Notes: a model not told the origin generated them from the sequence alone. 64,000 nt of DNA from Alphaproteobacteria bacterium SO-S41 (GCA_019670725.1 AP024629.1:2852001-2916000), one strand, 5' to 3'; counted from the first letter of the stretch, positions 41,997 to 53,099 are shown. Numbers and translations are program-made.

Positions 41997-44876
41997 ATGA
42001 CAGGCACTACCGAAACGGGGACGCGTCACCCGTCCGCCTTGTTTAAGGCTCTGTTGCTTACGACCGCCTTCCTGACACCCGCAATCGTCACGTCCGCGCT
42101 CGCGCAGGACGCACCGGCCCCGGCGGCCGAGGAAGAAATCACCGTCACCGCCCAGCGCAAGGCGGAAAAACTCCAGAAGGTGCCGATCGCGGTCTCCGCC
42201 TTCGGTCAGGATCAGCTCCAGAAGCAGAAGATCGACGGCGGCCCGAACCTCGTGCTCGCGGTTCCGAACGTCAACTTCTCGAAGGGCAATTTCACCGGCG
42301 CGAACTTCCAGATCCGCGGCATCGGCTCGAAGCTGGTGGCGGCCTCGGGCGACGCGGCGACCGGCGTCCACATCAACAACGCGCCGATGACGGCGAATAA
42401 CCTGTTCGAAACCGAGTTCTACGACGTCGAGCGCGTCGAAGTGCTGCGCGGTCCGCAGGGCACGCTGTACGGCCGCAACGCGACCGGCGGCGTCGTCAAC
42501 ATCATCACGGCGAAGCCGAAGATTGATGAATGGGAGGCGATGGGCCGCGTCGAGTATGGCGACTATGACAGCGTCAAGCTGAAGGGCATGGTCAACGTGC
42601 CGCTCGGCGACGTGGCCGCTCTGCGTCTCGCCGGCACGTATCTGAAGCGCGGCGGGTTCGGCGAGAACCTGGTGACCGGCAACGACGCTGATGACCGCAT
42701 GCTCTACGGCCTGCGCGCGACGGTGTTCGTGCAGCCGACCGACGATTTCAGCTTCTACATCATGTACGACCACTTCAACGAGGACGACAACCGGTCGCGC
42801 ATCGGCAAGCAGTTCTGTTCGAAGGACACCGGCCCCGCCAATGTCGGCGGCGTCAACTACTCGACCGCGGCCGGCGGCCTGATTGGCCAAATCGAACGTG
42901 GCTTCTTCAGCCAGGGTTGCCAGGCGACTTCGCTCTATGACCCCTCCGCGCTCGGCACCGTGAACAGCCAGGCAACGCTTGGCGGCCTGTTCGGCGCGCT
43001 TGGCGGCTTCCAGACCGGCGACGCCTATGCCGGCAAGGTGCAGGACCCCGACGTCCGCAACATCGAGTCCGCGTTTGACCCGATCTACAAGTCGACGACG
43101 GATATCTGGGAGTTCAACGCGGACTGGGACATCACCGATAGCCTGCGTCTTTCGGCCCTCGGTACATACACCTCGTTCGACCTCTTCACGCGGCAGGATT
43201 ACAACCGCTACTCGCCGTCGTCGAACTTCAACACGACGCCCAACCCCGTGAACGCGTTCGCGGCGCTGGGTCCGGCCTATGCCGCGATCTACGCCAACCT
43301 GTTCCCCGGCGGCGTCGTCAACGATCCGCAGAACGGCGCGCGCAACCGCTTCACGACGACCGACATCTCGTCGGCCTACACGAAGCAGTACACCGCCGAA
43401 CTCCGCCTCTCCTCCAGCTATGACGGGCCGTTCAACTTCTCGATCGGCGCGAACTACCTGAAGTTCGATGCGACCGGCGACTACTACGTGATGTTCAACA
43501 CGGGTACCGCCTACTATCAGGTGAACAACTTCCTCAATACCGGCAACGCCAACTGCTATGCGGCGGCGCCTTGTATCGCGATCGATCCCAATCAAGACCC
43601 GGACCGCAGCGGCCGCAACTACTACGACTCGTATGGGCCGTATGAGCTGAAGTCGACCGCGATCTTCGGCGAGGTCTATTACGAGCTGGCCGACAATCTG
43701 AAGCTGACGGGCGGTCTGCGCTATACGATCGACCAGAAGCAGATCGAAAACCACGCCGTTGCGCTGGGCGTTCCCGGCATCGGCATCGCGGGCCCGGCAC
43801 CCGGTGCTCCGGCGTTCTCCAATGTCGAGTTCAAGGAGTTCACGGGCCGCGTCGGCTTCGACTGGCAGCCTGATATCGGGGCGGATTCGACCCTAGTCTA
43901 CGGCTTCTACTCGCGCGGCTACAAGGCGGGCGGTCTAAACCCGCCCTGCTCGACCGGCCCCGGCGTCATCTGCGGTCCTGCCTCGTTCCAGCCCGAGTTC
44001 ATCAACGCGTACGAACTTGGCACCAAGAACACCTTCATGGGCGGCCAGGCTCAGCTGAACCTGTCGATCTTCCACTACGATTACGAGGGCTACCAGGTCT
44101 CGAAGATCGTCAACCGCTCGTCGACGAACGAGAACATCGACGCCAAGATCAGCGGCGCCGAGTTCGAAGGCGTCTACTCGCCGATCGAAGGTCTCCGCTT
44201 CAACCTGAATGTCGGCTATCTCGACACCGAGATCGCCGAAGGCACCTCCTCGATCGACACGTTCAACCGCACGGCGAGCAATCCGCTGCTGACGCTGGTC
44301 AAGTCCAGCGCCGCATCGAACTGCGTAATCACCACGGCGGCTGCGGCGACGGCTCTCGCGATCACCAATGGCAGCGGAAATCCCTTCACGCTGCTGGGTG
44401 TTTGCACCGTCACCAACTTCGCCACGGCGGGCACGCCTCTCCTGCCCGGCGGTCCGGTCGCCCAGGGCTCGAACGCCTTTGGCGCGCTGGTCAGCGATGG
44501 CGTGGTCGCCAATATCGGCGGCAACGAACTGCCGAACGCTCCGCATTGGACGATCTCGGTCGGCGCTCAGTACACGTTCAACCTGAGCCCGACCTGGGAG
44601 ATGACGATCCGCGGCGACTACTACAAGCAGACCGAAACGTTCTCGCGTATCTGGAATGCTTCGTACGACCGCATCGACGGCTGGGAAAACGTGAACCTCA
44701 CGCTGACCCTCGCCAATGTCGAGCAGGGTGTGACCTTCGACGCGTACGTCAAGAACGCGACGGACGAGACGGCGATCACGGACAGCTACCTGACGGACGA
44801 CTCGTCGGGCCTGTTCCGCAACGCCTTCTTCACCGATCCGCGCACCTGGGGCGTGGCGGTCACCGTCAACTACTGA
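41997..44876 (+). CDS. TonB-dependent outer-membrane receptor
   Basis: The product is 959 residues. The signal peptide ends near ALAQD. The TonB box/plug region has EEITVTAQRKAEKLQKVPIA, RGPQGTLYGRNATGGVVNI and later barrel strands, with a terminal aromatic in WGVAVTVNY. Such receptors import siderophores, vitamins or oligosaccharides; the ligand cannot be read here. The 250-base region upstream holds its promoter, and a strong terminator follows at 44899. It is a lone receptor without adjacent regulators. Confidence 0.96.
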   Translation: MTGTTETGTRHPSALFKALLLTTAFLTPAIVTSALAQDAPAPAAEEEITVTAQRKAEKLQKVPIAVSAFGQDQLQKQKIDGGPNLVLAVPNVNFSKGNFTGANFQIRGIGSKLVAASGDAATGVHINNAPMTANNLFETEFYDVERVEVLRGPQGTLYGRNATGGVVNIITAKPKIDEWEAMGRVEYGDYDSVKLKGMVNVPLGDVAALRLAGTYLKRGGFGENLVTGNDADDRMLYGLRATVFVQPTDDFSFYIMYDHFNEDDNRSRIGKQFCSKDTGPANVGGVNYSTAAGGLIGQIERGFFSQGCQATSLYDPSALGTVNSQATLGGLFGALGGFQTGDAYAGKVQDPDVRNIESAFDPIYKSTTDIWEFNADWDITDSLRLSALGTYTSFDLFTRQDYNRYSPSSNFNTTPNPVNAFAALGPAYAAIYANLFPGGVVNDPQNGARNRFTTTDISSAYTKQYTAELRLSSSYDGPFNFSIGANYLKFDATGDYYVMFNTGTAYYQVNNFLNTGNANCYAAAPCIAIDPNQDPDRSGRNYYDSYGPYELKSTAIFGEVYYELADNLKLTGGLRYTIDQKQIENHAVALGVPGIGIAGPAPGAPAFSNVEFKEFTGRVGFDWQPDIGADSTLVYGFYSRGYKAGGLNPPCSTGPGVICGPASFQPEFINAYELGTKNTFMGGQAQLNLSIFHYDYEGYQVSKIVNRSSTNENIDAKISGAEFEGVYSPIEGLRFNLNVGYLDTEIAEGTSSIDTFNRTASNPLLTLVKSSAASNCVITTAAAATALAITNGSGNPFTLLGVCTVTNFATAGTPLLPGGPVAQGSNAFGALVSDGVVANIGGNELPNAPHWTISVGAQYTFNLSPTWEMTIRGDYYKQTETFSRIWNASYDRIDGWENVNLTLTLANVEQGVTFDAYVKNATDETAITDSYLTDDSSGLFRNAFFTDPRTWGVAVTVNY

Positions 44877-44898
44877 TCCCGAACCTCGGTTCGGCTTT

Positions 44899-44929
44899 AC
44901 GGGGGCGCTTCGGCGCCCCCGTTTCTTTT
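44899..44929 (+). terminator. Rho-independent terminator after the TonB receptor
   Basis: The 9-base stem ACGGGGGCG / CGCCCCCGT with a short TTCG-type loop is followed by TTCTTTTG. It lies 23 bases after the stop codon. Confidence 0.9.
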
Positions 44930-44960
44930 GGGGCCACTCGTAGTCGGCGGTTCATTGCTT

Positions 44961-44992
44961 CTTTCCTCCCCCCGCAGGCGGGGGGAGGAAAG
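44961..44992. repeat. Perfect hairpin repeat between the receptor terminator and guaB
   Basis: The 13-base perfect inverted repeat CTTTCCTCCCCCC / GGGGGGAGGAAAG has a six-base centre. It may act as the guaB terminator on the minus strand, although no clean T-run follows. It resembles the dispersed hairpin at 3601. Confidence 0.6.
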
Positions 44993-45003
44993 GGTTGGCG
45001 ACG

Positions 45004-46695
<1,692 letters not shown>

Positions 46696-46912
46696 AAATT
46701 AGGAAGGACGACGTGGTCGCCACGTGACGAGCGCCGCAGAATTCGGGCGCGCGAACGGGCATTAACGGCGCGGTGAGACCCCGTGAACCGGATCTCCACC
46801 TTTCGCGTGCATGATGTGATTCGGACTTAATGCACGGATTAGTCGGTGCCGAGGCCGGACGACTTGGGAACCAAAGGTGGGATCACCATCTTTGTTCTCG
46901 TGACTGAGAAAG

Positions 46913-47005
46913 ATGACTGCAATGAAGTGGCTTAAACTCACCCTGCCGATGGCGACCCTGATGGGTGCCTTGGCGCTTGCCGGCCAGGCCGCGCACCTGA
47001 TCTGA
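46913..47005 (+). CDS. Possible 30-residue hydrophobic peptide
   Basis: The ORF reads MTAMKWLKLTLPMATLMGAL and continues to a TGA at 47003-47005. A second ATG at 46922 would give 27 residues. The lysines followed by a hydrophobic stretch and AGQAA resemble a signal peptide or a single-span membrane peptide. The ribosome-binding site (GAGAAAG) is weak and close. It could also be chance in an intergenic region. Confidence 0.25.
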   Translation: MTAMKWLKLTLPMATLMGALALAGQAAHLI

Positions 47006-47019
47006 CGATCAGGGCGGCC

Positions 47020-47730
47020 TCAGCCGCCCGGCGCTTCGCTGCGCCCCCGGAAGCCTAAAGCGACAACGTACATTTCGGCTGAATCCGCCCGGCTGGCGGG
47101 CGGTTTGACGTGCGCGACGCTTTTGAAGTTCTTCTTCATGGCGTTCAGCAGCTGCGCCTCGGTGCCGCCGCGCTGGACCTTGCAGACGAACGCGCCGCCG
47201 GGCTTCAGAACCTCCTCCGCGAACATCAGCGCCGTCTCGCACAGCGCCATGATCTTCATATGGTCGGTCGCCCGGTGCCCCGTGGCGGGCGCGGCCATGT
47301 CGGACAGCACGACATCGGCCTCGCCGCCCATGACCGCTTTCAGCTTCTCGGGCGCATCCTCGGTGAGGAAATCGAGCTGCAGGATTTCGGCCCCCGGCAC
47401 CGGCTCCATCGGGTTGATGTCGAGACCGACGACCGTCGCGCCCGTCCCGGCGCGCTCGACGGCGACCTGGGTCCACCCGCCGGGCGCAGCGCCGAGATCG
47501 ACGATCCGGCCGCCCTTGCGGATCAGCTTGTGCTTGTCGTCCAGCTCGATCAGCTTGAAGGCCGCCCGCGAGCGATAGCCGCGCGACTGCGCCTCCTTCA
47601 CATAGGGGTCGTTCAACTGGCGCTGCAGCCAGCGGACCTGGCCCACGGTCCGGCCCCGCGCGGTCTTCACCATCACCTTCAGCTTCCGGCCGGAAGTGTT
47701 TGCGATGGAACCTTTTTTCTTGTCGGTCAT
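47020..47730 (-). CDS. rlmE: 23S rRNA 2'-O-ribose methyltransferase RlmE (FtsJ/RrmJ)
   Basis: RlmE methylates U2552 of 23S rRNA in late 50S assembly. The protein is 236 residues. The SAM site is IVDLGAAPGGWTQVAVER, with SRGYRSRAAFKLIELD, VLSDMAAPATGHRATDHMK and a K in GGAFVCKVQRGG that completes the K-D-K-E set. The N-terminal ~30 residues are basic. Its start overlaps the stop of the Ppx/GppA gene by 4 bases. Confidence 0.95.
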   Translation of the reverse strand: MTDKKKGSIANTSGRKLKVMVKTARGRTVGQVRWLQRQLNDPYVKEAQSRGYRSRAAFKLIELDDKHKLIRKGGRIVDLGAAPGGWTQVAVERAGTGATVVGLDINPMEPVPGAEILQLDFLTEDAPEKLKAVMGGEADVVLSDMAAPATGHRATDHMKIMALCETALMFAEEVLKPGGAFVCKVQRGGTEAQLLNAMKKNFKSVAHVKPPASRADSAEMYVVALGFRGRSEAPGG

Positions 47731-48881
47731 GCGCCGTTGAATCCTGTTCGCCGGTCATGCTTGCGCTGGCGGTGCCGGTCTTTGTCCGCCTTGGCGATGA
47801 GGGTGAGGAGAATGCCTTCGCGTAGCCCCCGGTCGGCGATGCGGATACGGGCGCACGAGAAGCGCCCGAGGATCGCATCGAGGATCGCGCAGCCCGGCAG
47901 GACGAGATCGGCCCGGTCAGCGCCGACGCAGGGGTGCGCGGCGCGGTCGGCGAAGTCCTGGCGCACCAGCCGGCCCGAGACGGCGGCGAGGTCGTCGACC
48001 CCCATCCACAGCCCGTCGATACGGCCGCGGTCATAGCGCGGCAGGCCAAGATGGATACCGGCCAAGGTCGTGACCGTGCCGGACGTCCCCAGCAGATGCA
48101 GTCCCGCGCCGCTCGCCGGCCCGGCGAACCCGGCCGCCGACAGCGCGGTCGCGAAGGCGGCATCGGCCGCCGCGGCCATGGCGGGATAGTCCTCGGCCTT
48201 CAGCGGCGCCCCGCCGAAGCGTTCGGCCAGGCTGACGACGCCCAGCGGCACCGAGACCCAGCCGGCCATGCGCGGGCGCACCTCCGCCCGCGCGGGCGTC
48301 CGGCGCAGCCAGATCAACTCCGTGCTGCCGCCGCCGATATCGAAGACGACGACGTCCTCGATGTCCGGGTCGGTCAGCGGTGCGCAGCCCTGGGCGCAGA
48401 GACGGGCCTCCTCGCCCGGCGCGACGATCTCCATGCGGATGCCGGTTTCGGCTTCGATGCGGCGGACGAAGGCCGAGCTGTTGCTCGCGCTGCGGCAGGC
48501 CTCGGTGGCGATCGCCCGGCTGTGGGTGACGCCGGCGCGGCGGATCTTGGCGGCGCAGACCTTCAGCGCCGCCAGCGTCCGCTCGATCGCGGCCTCCGAC
48601 AGCGTGCCTGAGGCGCTCAGCCCCTCGCCCAGCCGCACCGAGCGCGAAAATGCGTCGAGCACGCGGAAACCGCCACGGCCTTCGGGACGGGCGATCAACA
48701 GGCGGCAATTATTGGTACCGAGGTCGATGGCGGCGAAGGTGTCGCGCGGCCGGCGCGGCGGCGCGGCTTTGGGCGCCTCCTGGATGGCGGCGACCGGGGC
48801 GCCATCGACGGGCGCGACCGCGGGACGGTCCTCTTCTGCGGAGCGGTCGGTCACGACGGCACCCGTTCTCCTGACTTCCAT
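47727..48881 (-). CDS. Ppx/GppA-family exopolyphosphatase/pppGpp phosphatase
   Basis: The family hydrolyses polyphosphate and/or pppGpp and belongs to the sugar-kinase/Hsp70 ATPase fold. I show the ATG at 48881 (384 residues). The GTG at 48854 has GGAG 13 bases upstream and is an alternative. Conserved parts are TFAAIDLGTNNCRLLIARP, SRAIATEACRSASNS and VVFDIGGGSTELIWLR. The first ~55 residues are a disordered Pro/Ala-rich extension. The neighbour rlmE overlaps by 4 bases, a pairing common in alphaproteobacteria. Confidence 0.92.
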   Translation of the reverse strand: MEVRRTGAVVTDRSAEEDRPAVAPVDGAPVAAIQEAPKAAPPRRPRDTFAAIDLGTNNCRLLIARPEGRGGFRVLDAFSRSVRLGEGLSASGTLSEAAIERTLAALKVCAAKIRRAGVTHSRAIATEACRSASNSSAFVRRIEAETGIRMEIVAPGEEARLCAQGCAPLTDPDIEDVVVFDIGGGSTELIWLRRTPARAEVRPRMAGWVSVPLGVVSLAERFGGAPLKAEDYPAMAAAADAAFATALSAAGFAGPASGAGLHLLGTSGTVTTLAGIHLGLPRYDRGRIDGLWMGVDDLAAVSGRLVRQDFADRAAHPCVGADRADLVLPGCAILDAILGRFSCARIRIADRGLREGILLTLIAKADKDRHRQRKHDRRTGFNGA

Positions 48882-48999
48882 GCCGGCCGCACATCGCGCC
48901 GACACGCTTGGAAGCAGGATAGGCCTCCTACCGCATTGCGGCAAGCGCCGGGGTTGCGCGCCGTCAGGCCGGCTCAAGCGCCCTTAAAGCCGAACGGAT

Positions 49000-50610
49000 T
49001 TAGACGTCCGGCTCAAACCCGGCGACCTTAGCCGCTTCAGGAGCAGGGTCATCTTCGGTTGGCGCGCCATGTCTTAGCGCAAGCCGCCGCAAGCCCATGC
49101 CGAGCTGCCTTGTATCGCGGTTTCCGCGATCCGATGGCCGCCCGAGCGCAACCGCCCGAAAGATGATCTCGATTGTGGGAGACGAATTCAGCGCGTCGGG
49201 AATGCGCAAGATCCTGGAGACAACGCTCAGGTTCTCATCCTCGGCGTGCACCCATGTCGCCACATGGGTCGCCCCGACATGGACTTCGACGGAGAGATCG
49301 CCGTCTGCCGGTGCAAACGGCATGTATTCGACGTCCAGCTCCAACGGCCCCGTCTGCTTTCCCACGGCGAGGCGGATATACGCATTGCGCTCACCCGTCC
49401 AAAGCCCCCATTCCTCCTGGTCGTGAAAGCCCACGAGCCGGGCATGTTTGCGCCATTGCGTTTTCGCATCAAACGCGATGACGTCCCCGACATCCAACGG
49501 CTCCAGGCCCGTGTTCAACCGGTTCCGCTCGGCGATCAGCACGTCCCGCTCCTGGAGCCACGGCCATTGCTCATCTGAGCGCGGTGCCCACATCTCGAGA
49601 TGTGCGCTCAATGCCGACGCGGCCTCGTCGCGAGACGGTGCGCTCTCGCTCATCGCTTCCCGCAAAACGTCTATGTAGCGGCTGGCGCAAACCGCCATAT
49701 TCGCTTCCGATCGCACAAGCGATCCCACCTCGGCCGCGATGAGCGGGTCATAGCGGTCAAGTTCATCGCGCAGGTTTTCGGCAGAGACCTCGCGCAGCAG
49801 AACCTTCAGGCCGAAATTGTGATCCCTCCAGGCATGATAGCGGGAGACATCGACCATCCCGGCCAAGCCGCGCCCATCGCAGACAATGACCGGCAGATTG
49901 CATGCCATGGCCTCGGTCGCCGACCGCGCCGATGCGAATATGAGATCGTAATCTCCCAAAATCGCCTCGGGCGCCTCGATCACCGCGCCGACTTCCAACC
50001 CCACAAAATCGACAGCGATCTTGCGTTCGGCACAGAGTTGCCGAATGGCGTCGATATGGCCGGCATTCTTGGCGAACGCCAAGGCTCGGCGGGGAGCTGT
50101 GTTCGACAGGTGCAACGGCTTGAACCGGTTTGTATCGACCCCGTTCAGCACCAGCCGCGTTGCGGCTTCCGCAATACCCGCCAGATAGGAAAGGCGCTCC
50201 CGCGTATTCAGGCTGACAGCGACATATCGGTGGATGTTCGCGAGCTTGGGCGGAACGTCGTACCACGCCGTGAAGTCGTGGCAGACAAAGACGGCGGGGG
50301 TCGTGGGAAACTTCGCCATCACGCCGATGCAGGCATTGAGATGATTGCCTTGAATGACGTCGATGTCGCCCGCGATCGCCGCGACGGAATCGGTCACGGG
50401 AATGGATCTCGCGATCAATTCGTGGGCGATCGGCCCCAGCTCCCGCGCATACACATAGGGCCGGTGCCCGGCGTTCAGATAGGCCATCGCCAAGTCGCGG
50501 GTCATGGTCTCCGTGCCGGACCGGCCGCTCATGACGAGGTTGGTCATCAAGATGCGAAGCGAGCTGGCATCAGCCACGGCGGAGCCACCTAGCACTGTGG
50601 GTCTCTCCAC
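49000..50610 (-). CDS. GT-B-fold glycosyltransferase with C-terminal beta-domain
   Basis: The product is 536 residues from a GTG at 50610, 2 bases after the stop of the next upstream gene. The N-terminal Rossmann half has ILMTNLVMSGRSGTETMTRDLA and the typical acceptor-domain loops. The second half has FVGLEVGAVIEAPEAILGDYDLIFASARSATEAMACNLPVIV, a GT4-like donor site with Glu in SATEAMA. Residues ~370-500 look like a separate beta-sandwich. It probably transfers a sugar to a surface glycan in a cluster with a PIG-L-like and an APS-kinase-like gene. Confidence 0.75.
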   Translation of the reverse strand: MERPTVLGGSAVADASSLRILMTNLVMSGRSGTETMTRDLAMAYLNAGHRPYVYARELGPIAHELIARSIPVTDSVAAIAGDIDVIQGNHLNACIGVMAKFPTTPAVFVCHDFTAWYDVPPKLANIHRYVAVSLNTRERLSYLAGIAEAATRLVLNGVDTNRFKPLHLSNTAPRRALAFAKNAGHIDAIRQLCAERKIAVDFVGLEVGAVIEAPEAILGDYDLIFASARSATEAMACNLPVIVCDGRGLAGMVDVSRYHAWRDHNFGLKVLLREVSAENLRDELDRYDPLIAAEVGSLVRSEANMAVCASRYIDVLREAMSESAPSRDEAASALSAHLEMWAPRSDEQWPWLQERDVLIAERNRLNTGLEPLDVGDVIAFDAKTQWRKHARLVGFHDQEEWGLWTGERNAYIRLAVGKQTGPLELDVEYMPFAPADGDLSVEVHVGATHVATWVHAEDENLSVVSRILRIPDALNSSPTIEIIFRAVALGRPSDRGNRDTRQLGMGLRRLALRHGAPTEDDPAPEAAKVAGFEPDV

Positions 50611-50612
50611 GT

Positions 50613-51446
50613 TTAAAGCCCTCGCATTTTTTCAAGGTTTGCCGCCGCCAGTTGCAGCCGCTCAACCAACGTCTTCGCGACCACGGCGAAATGCGAAAAT
50701 CTCAGGACGCTCGTGTAGATTCCCGCCCGCGCGCGTTGTTCGCCAACCCTTTCATAGTATGGCGGTGCAGCCGGCCGCCACTCGCCGCCGAAGGACGGCG
50801 CGTCGTAAAGCGCCTCGCGCGCCAGATCCTCCGGGCGGTGACTGTCGAGAAATTGCACGAGGTCCTCACTGAGGTCGGGATAACGCTGAGCCGCACGGAT
50901 CTTTTGCGCCACCTCGGCAGGCGTCAGGTTTTCTTCGACCATGATGGGCGTCGAGACACGGCGCGGCCACGCCGCTTCCGAAACCGGCGCGAACTCGAGA
51001 ACGCGGATCGGCTCCGCGCGTCCGCATGAGGCTTCGGCGGCAGCGACGCGCGCCAACAGGTTGGTCAGATCGTGCGCCACGGAGTAACCCTGCCACGCAT
51101 CGACGACGACTTCGGAGGCCTGCGCGGCGATCAACGCGTCACGAAGCTTGTCCGCCCAGTCATGGAAGGGCGAGGAGTCGCCTTCCATGATGAGCCGATA
51201 GAGCTGCCGGTCCTCAAAGGACCCAATGAGCGCCGTCGGCACGAACCGGCGCATACCATTCGACGCGATGATGTGCTCGATACGCCCTCGGTCCGCGCCG
51301 GACCGCGAGCCGGTCGTGAGAACGACGAGATGAGGGCTGCGCCGTTCGACCCAATGCGCGATGCACACCTCATGACCCGGATGCGCGATCACCAGGAACG
51401 GCCTGTCGGTGTCACGGGGCGGCTCGATTGGTTGGGATATGTCCAA
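50613..51446 (-). CDS. PIG-L/LmbE-like deacetylase-family protein
   Basis: I propose the TTG at 51446 (277 residues). The frame stays open to an ATG at 51548, but that would overlap the upstream kinase gene by 73 bases. FLVIAHPGHEVCIAHWVERR and LVVLTTGSRSG resemble the AHPDDE...T.G start of zinc-dependent PIG-L N-acetyl-sugar deacetylases. The usual second Asp is replaced (AHPGHE), and a later AHDLTN may supply another ligand. It could therefore be a variant enzyme. It sits between the kinase-like and glycosyltransferase genes. Confidence 0.5.
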   Translation of the reverse strand: MDISQPIEPPRDTDRPFLVIAHPGHEVCIAHWVERRSPHLVVLTTGSRSGADRGRIEHIIASNGMRRFVPTALIGSFEDRQLYRLIMEGDSSPFHDWADKLRDALIAAQASEVVVDAWQGYSVAHDLTNLLARVAAAEASCGRAEPIRVLEFAPVSEAAWPRRVSTPIMVEENLTPAEVAQKIRAAQRYPDLSEDLVQFLDSHRPEDLAREALYDAPSFGGEWRPAAPPYYERVGEQRARAGIYTSVLRFSHFAVVAKTLVERLQLAAANLEKMRGL

Positions 51447-51475
51447 AACCAGGCTGCTCCGTTGGGCCTCAAGGA

Positions 51476-51931
51476 CTAGATGCTGTCGCCCGGCGACCAG
51501 CCACGCTGGGGCACGGGCCGGATCTCGTTGCAAATGCGCTCCGCCCAATGGTCCGGACTACCTTCGGGCCCCACGCGGAAATCGAAATGGTCAGGCGGCT
51601 CGAAGAGCGCATTCGTGTCGTCAAATCGCCCCGCCTTGATCCGGTCGACCCAAACGACATAGGCCGGCCCGAATGCCGCGCGCGTGGCCTGGGTCGGGCA
51701 GATGAAATCCGCGACGGCCGTACCGCCGGAGCGGGTCACGAGGTCGCACAGGAATTTCATGCGCTTCGCCTGCTCAATGCGATCGGCAATCGAAAAGCCC
51801 AGATCCTTGCTGATCGCGGCCCGCACTTCATCATTGTTGAAATGCACCGCCTGCAGCCGGCTCGCGAGCAAGCGCGAAAGCGCCGTTTTCCCTGATCCCG
51901 GAAGGCCCATGACAAGGATTTTATTCGTCAC
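51476..51931 (-). CDS. APS-kinase-like P-loop protein
   Basis: The product is 151 residues. The P-loop is VMGLPGSGKTALSRLLASRL. The next part, NNDEVRAAISKDLGFSIADR, closely follows the CysC pattern DGDNVR...LGFSxxDR, so it is related to adenylylsulfate kinase, which makes the sulfate donor PAPS. It is shorter than CysC (about 200) and lacks the usual DGD triplet, so activity is uncertain. It heads the minus-strand glycan trio and is divergent from a sulfotransferase gene. Confidence 0.65.
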   Translation of the reverse strand: MTNKILVMGLPGSGKTALSRLLASRLQAVHFNNDEVRAAISKDLGFSIADRIEQAKRMKFLCDLVTRSGGTAVADFICPTQATRAAFGPAYVVWVDRIKAGRFDDTNALFEPPDHFDFRVGPEGSPDHWAERICNEIRPVPQRGWSPGDSI

Positions 51932-52104
51932 TTATCAACCTGTCATTACTCATTGCGCGATGGGAATTGCGCGCAATCTGTTTCGTTCGGCGGCAAGACT
52001 TCGCCGTGACAATCGAGATTCGAGCTGAAGCTGTCAATTGAACTGAAATGGGACTCTTATTGTAAGGCGCTCGACACGCGCCCATGCGGGCAAGGGATTA
52101 TCGC

Positions 52105-52818
52105 ATGAACGGCCATCACAAGAGCTATCCGGTGCACCGCGGCTATGCGATCTGCACAGCGCCGCGGTCGGGCAGCAATTTTCTCTGTCAGATCCTCGCC
52201 AGCACGGGCCAGCTTGGACGGCCGCTTGAGTATTTCAACGAAGGCGGCCGGCGCCATTTCGACGACCCCGATTATCCCAGCGACCGGCAGGCGCAGATCG
52301 AGAAAATTCTCACGATGGGCGCAACGCCCAATGGCATCTACGCGCTGAAAATCTTCGCCTACCAACACGACGCGATCGAAGGCCACATCCGCTGGGCGGA
52401 CGCCCTCCCCGGTCTTCGCTTTGTTGTCCTCCAGCGCCGCGACCTGCTCGGCCAAGCGATCTCCTGGTCGCGGTCGCTGCAGACCGGTCAATATCGCCAC
52501 GGCCAGGCTTCGACCGGCACGGCGCATTACGACGCCGGTCAGATCGCCGAGTGCCTGAAGAGGGTGGCGACCGAATACGCCCGCTGGGACGTCTTCTTCG
52601 CCCGGAACGGCGCACAGCCGCTGCGGCTCTATTACGAGGACCTGACCGCCAACGTGGCGTCCGCCGTTGCGGACATCGCCGCGTTGGTCGGGGTCCCGCC
52701 GCCGGCGGCCGATCCGGACTTCGTCACGGTGCGTATCCAGCGCGACGAGGAGTCCGATGCCTGGCGCCGGCGGTTCATCGCCGAACGCGGCGATTTGAAC
52801 ATCGTTGAAAAGCTCTAG
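52105..52818 (+). CDS. Stf0-type sulfotransferase
   Basis: I chose the ATG at 52105 with AAGGGA 8 bases upstream (237 residues); an ATG at 52084 is possible. The 5'-phosphosulfate-binding loop is YAICTAPRSGSNFLCQILAS, followed by GRPLEYFNEG and the 3'-phosphate region FVVLQRRDLLGQAISWSRSLQTGQ. LRLYYEDL matches the Stf0 family that sulfates glycolipids such as trehalose or LPS sugars. It is divergent from the APS-kinase-like gene. Confidence 0.85.
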   Translation: MNGHHKSYPVHRGYAICTAPRSGSNFLCQILASTGQLGRPLEYFNEGGRRHFDDPDYPSDRQAQIEKILTMGATPNGIYALKIFAYQHDAIEGHIRWADALPGLRFVVLQRRDLLGQAISWSRSLQTGQYRHGQASTGTAHYDAGQIAECLKRVATEYARWDVFFARNGAQPLRLYYEDLTANVASAVADIAALVGVPPPAADPDFVTVRIQRDEESDAWRRRFIAERGDLNIVEKL

Positions 52819-52968
52819 AGCGCCACGATTTGCACCCGCTCAATCCGGCCCAATCCGGGACGAAGGCGCTTGCCCAGCAGGGCCGGTCCGGGTAGAAGCC
52901 CACCTCTCCGCGGCTCGGAACAATGATCGAAAGTCCGGCAGCGGGGCTTGATGCAGTTCGCTACTACT

Positions 52969-52995
52969 GAAAAGCCGCCAATTACCGGGCTTTTC
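52969..52995. terminator. Hairpin next to tRNA-Gln
   Basis: The inverted repeat GAAAAGCC / GGCTTTTC ends 3 bases before the tRNA. It could terminate minus-strand transcription that comes from the repeat lipoprotein gene, or simply be part of the tRNA promoter region. Confidence 0.35.
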
Positions 52996-52997
52996 GG

Positions 52998-53071
52998 TGG
53001 GGAATCGTCTAACGGTAGGACCCCAGACTCTGACTCTGGTTGTCTAGGTTCGAATCCTAGTTCCCCAACCA
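52998..53071 (+). tRNA. tRNA-Gln (anticodon CTG)
   Basis: The cloverleaf is complete: acceptor TGGGGAA/TTCCCCA, D-arm GTC...GAC, anticodon stem CCAGA/TCTGG with loop CTCTGAC (anticodon CTG at 53030-53032), T-arm CTAGG-TTCGAAT-CCTAG, discriminator A and an encoded CCA. It decodes CAG. A terminator hairpin with T-run follows at 53100. Confidence 0.97.
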
Positions 53072-53099
53072 TCTTCCTGAATTTCCCGCATCGCCAAGC

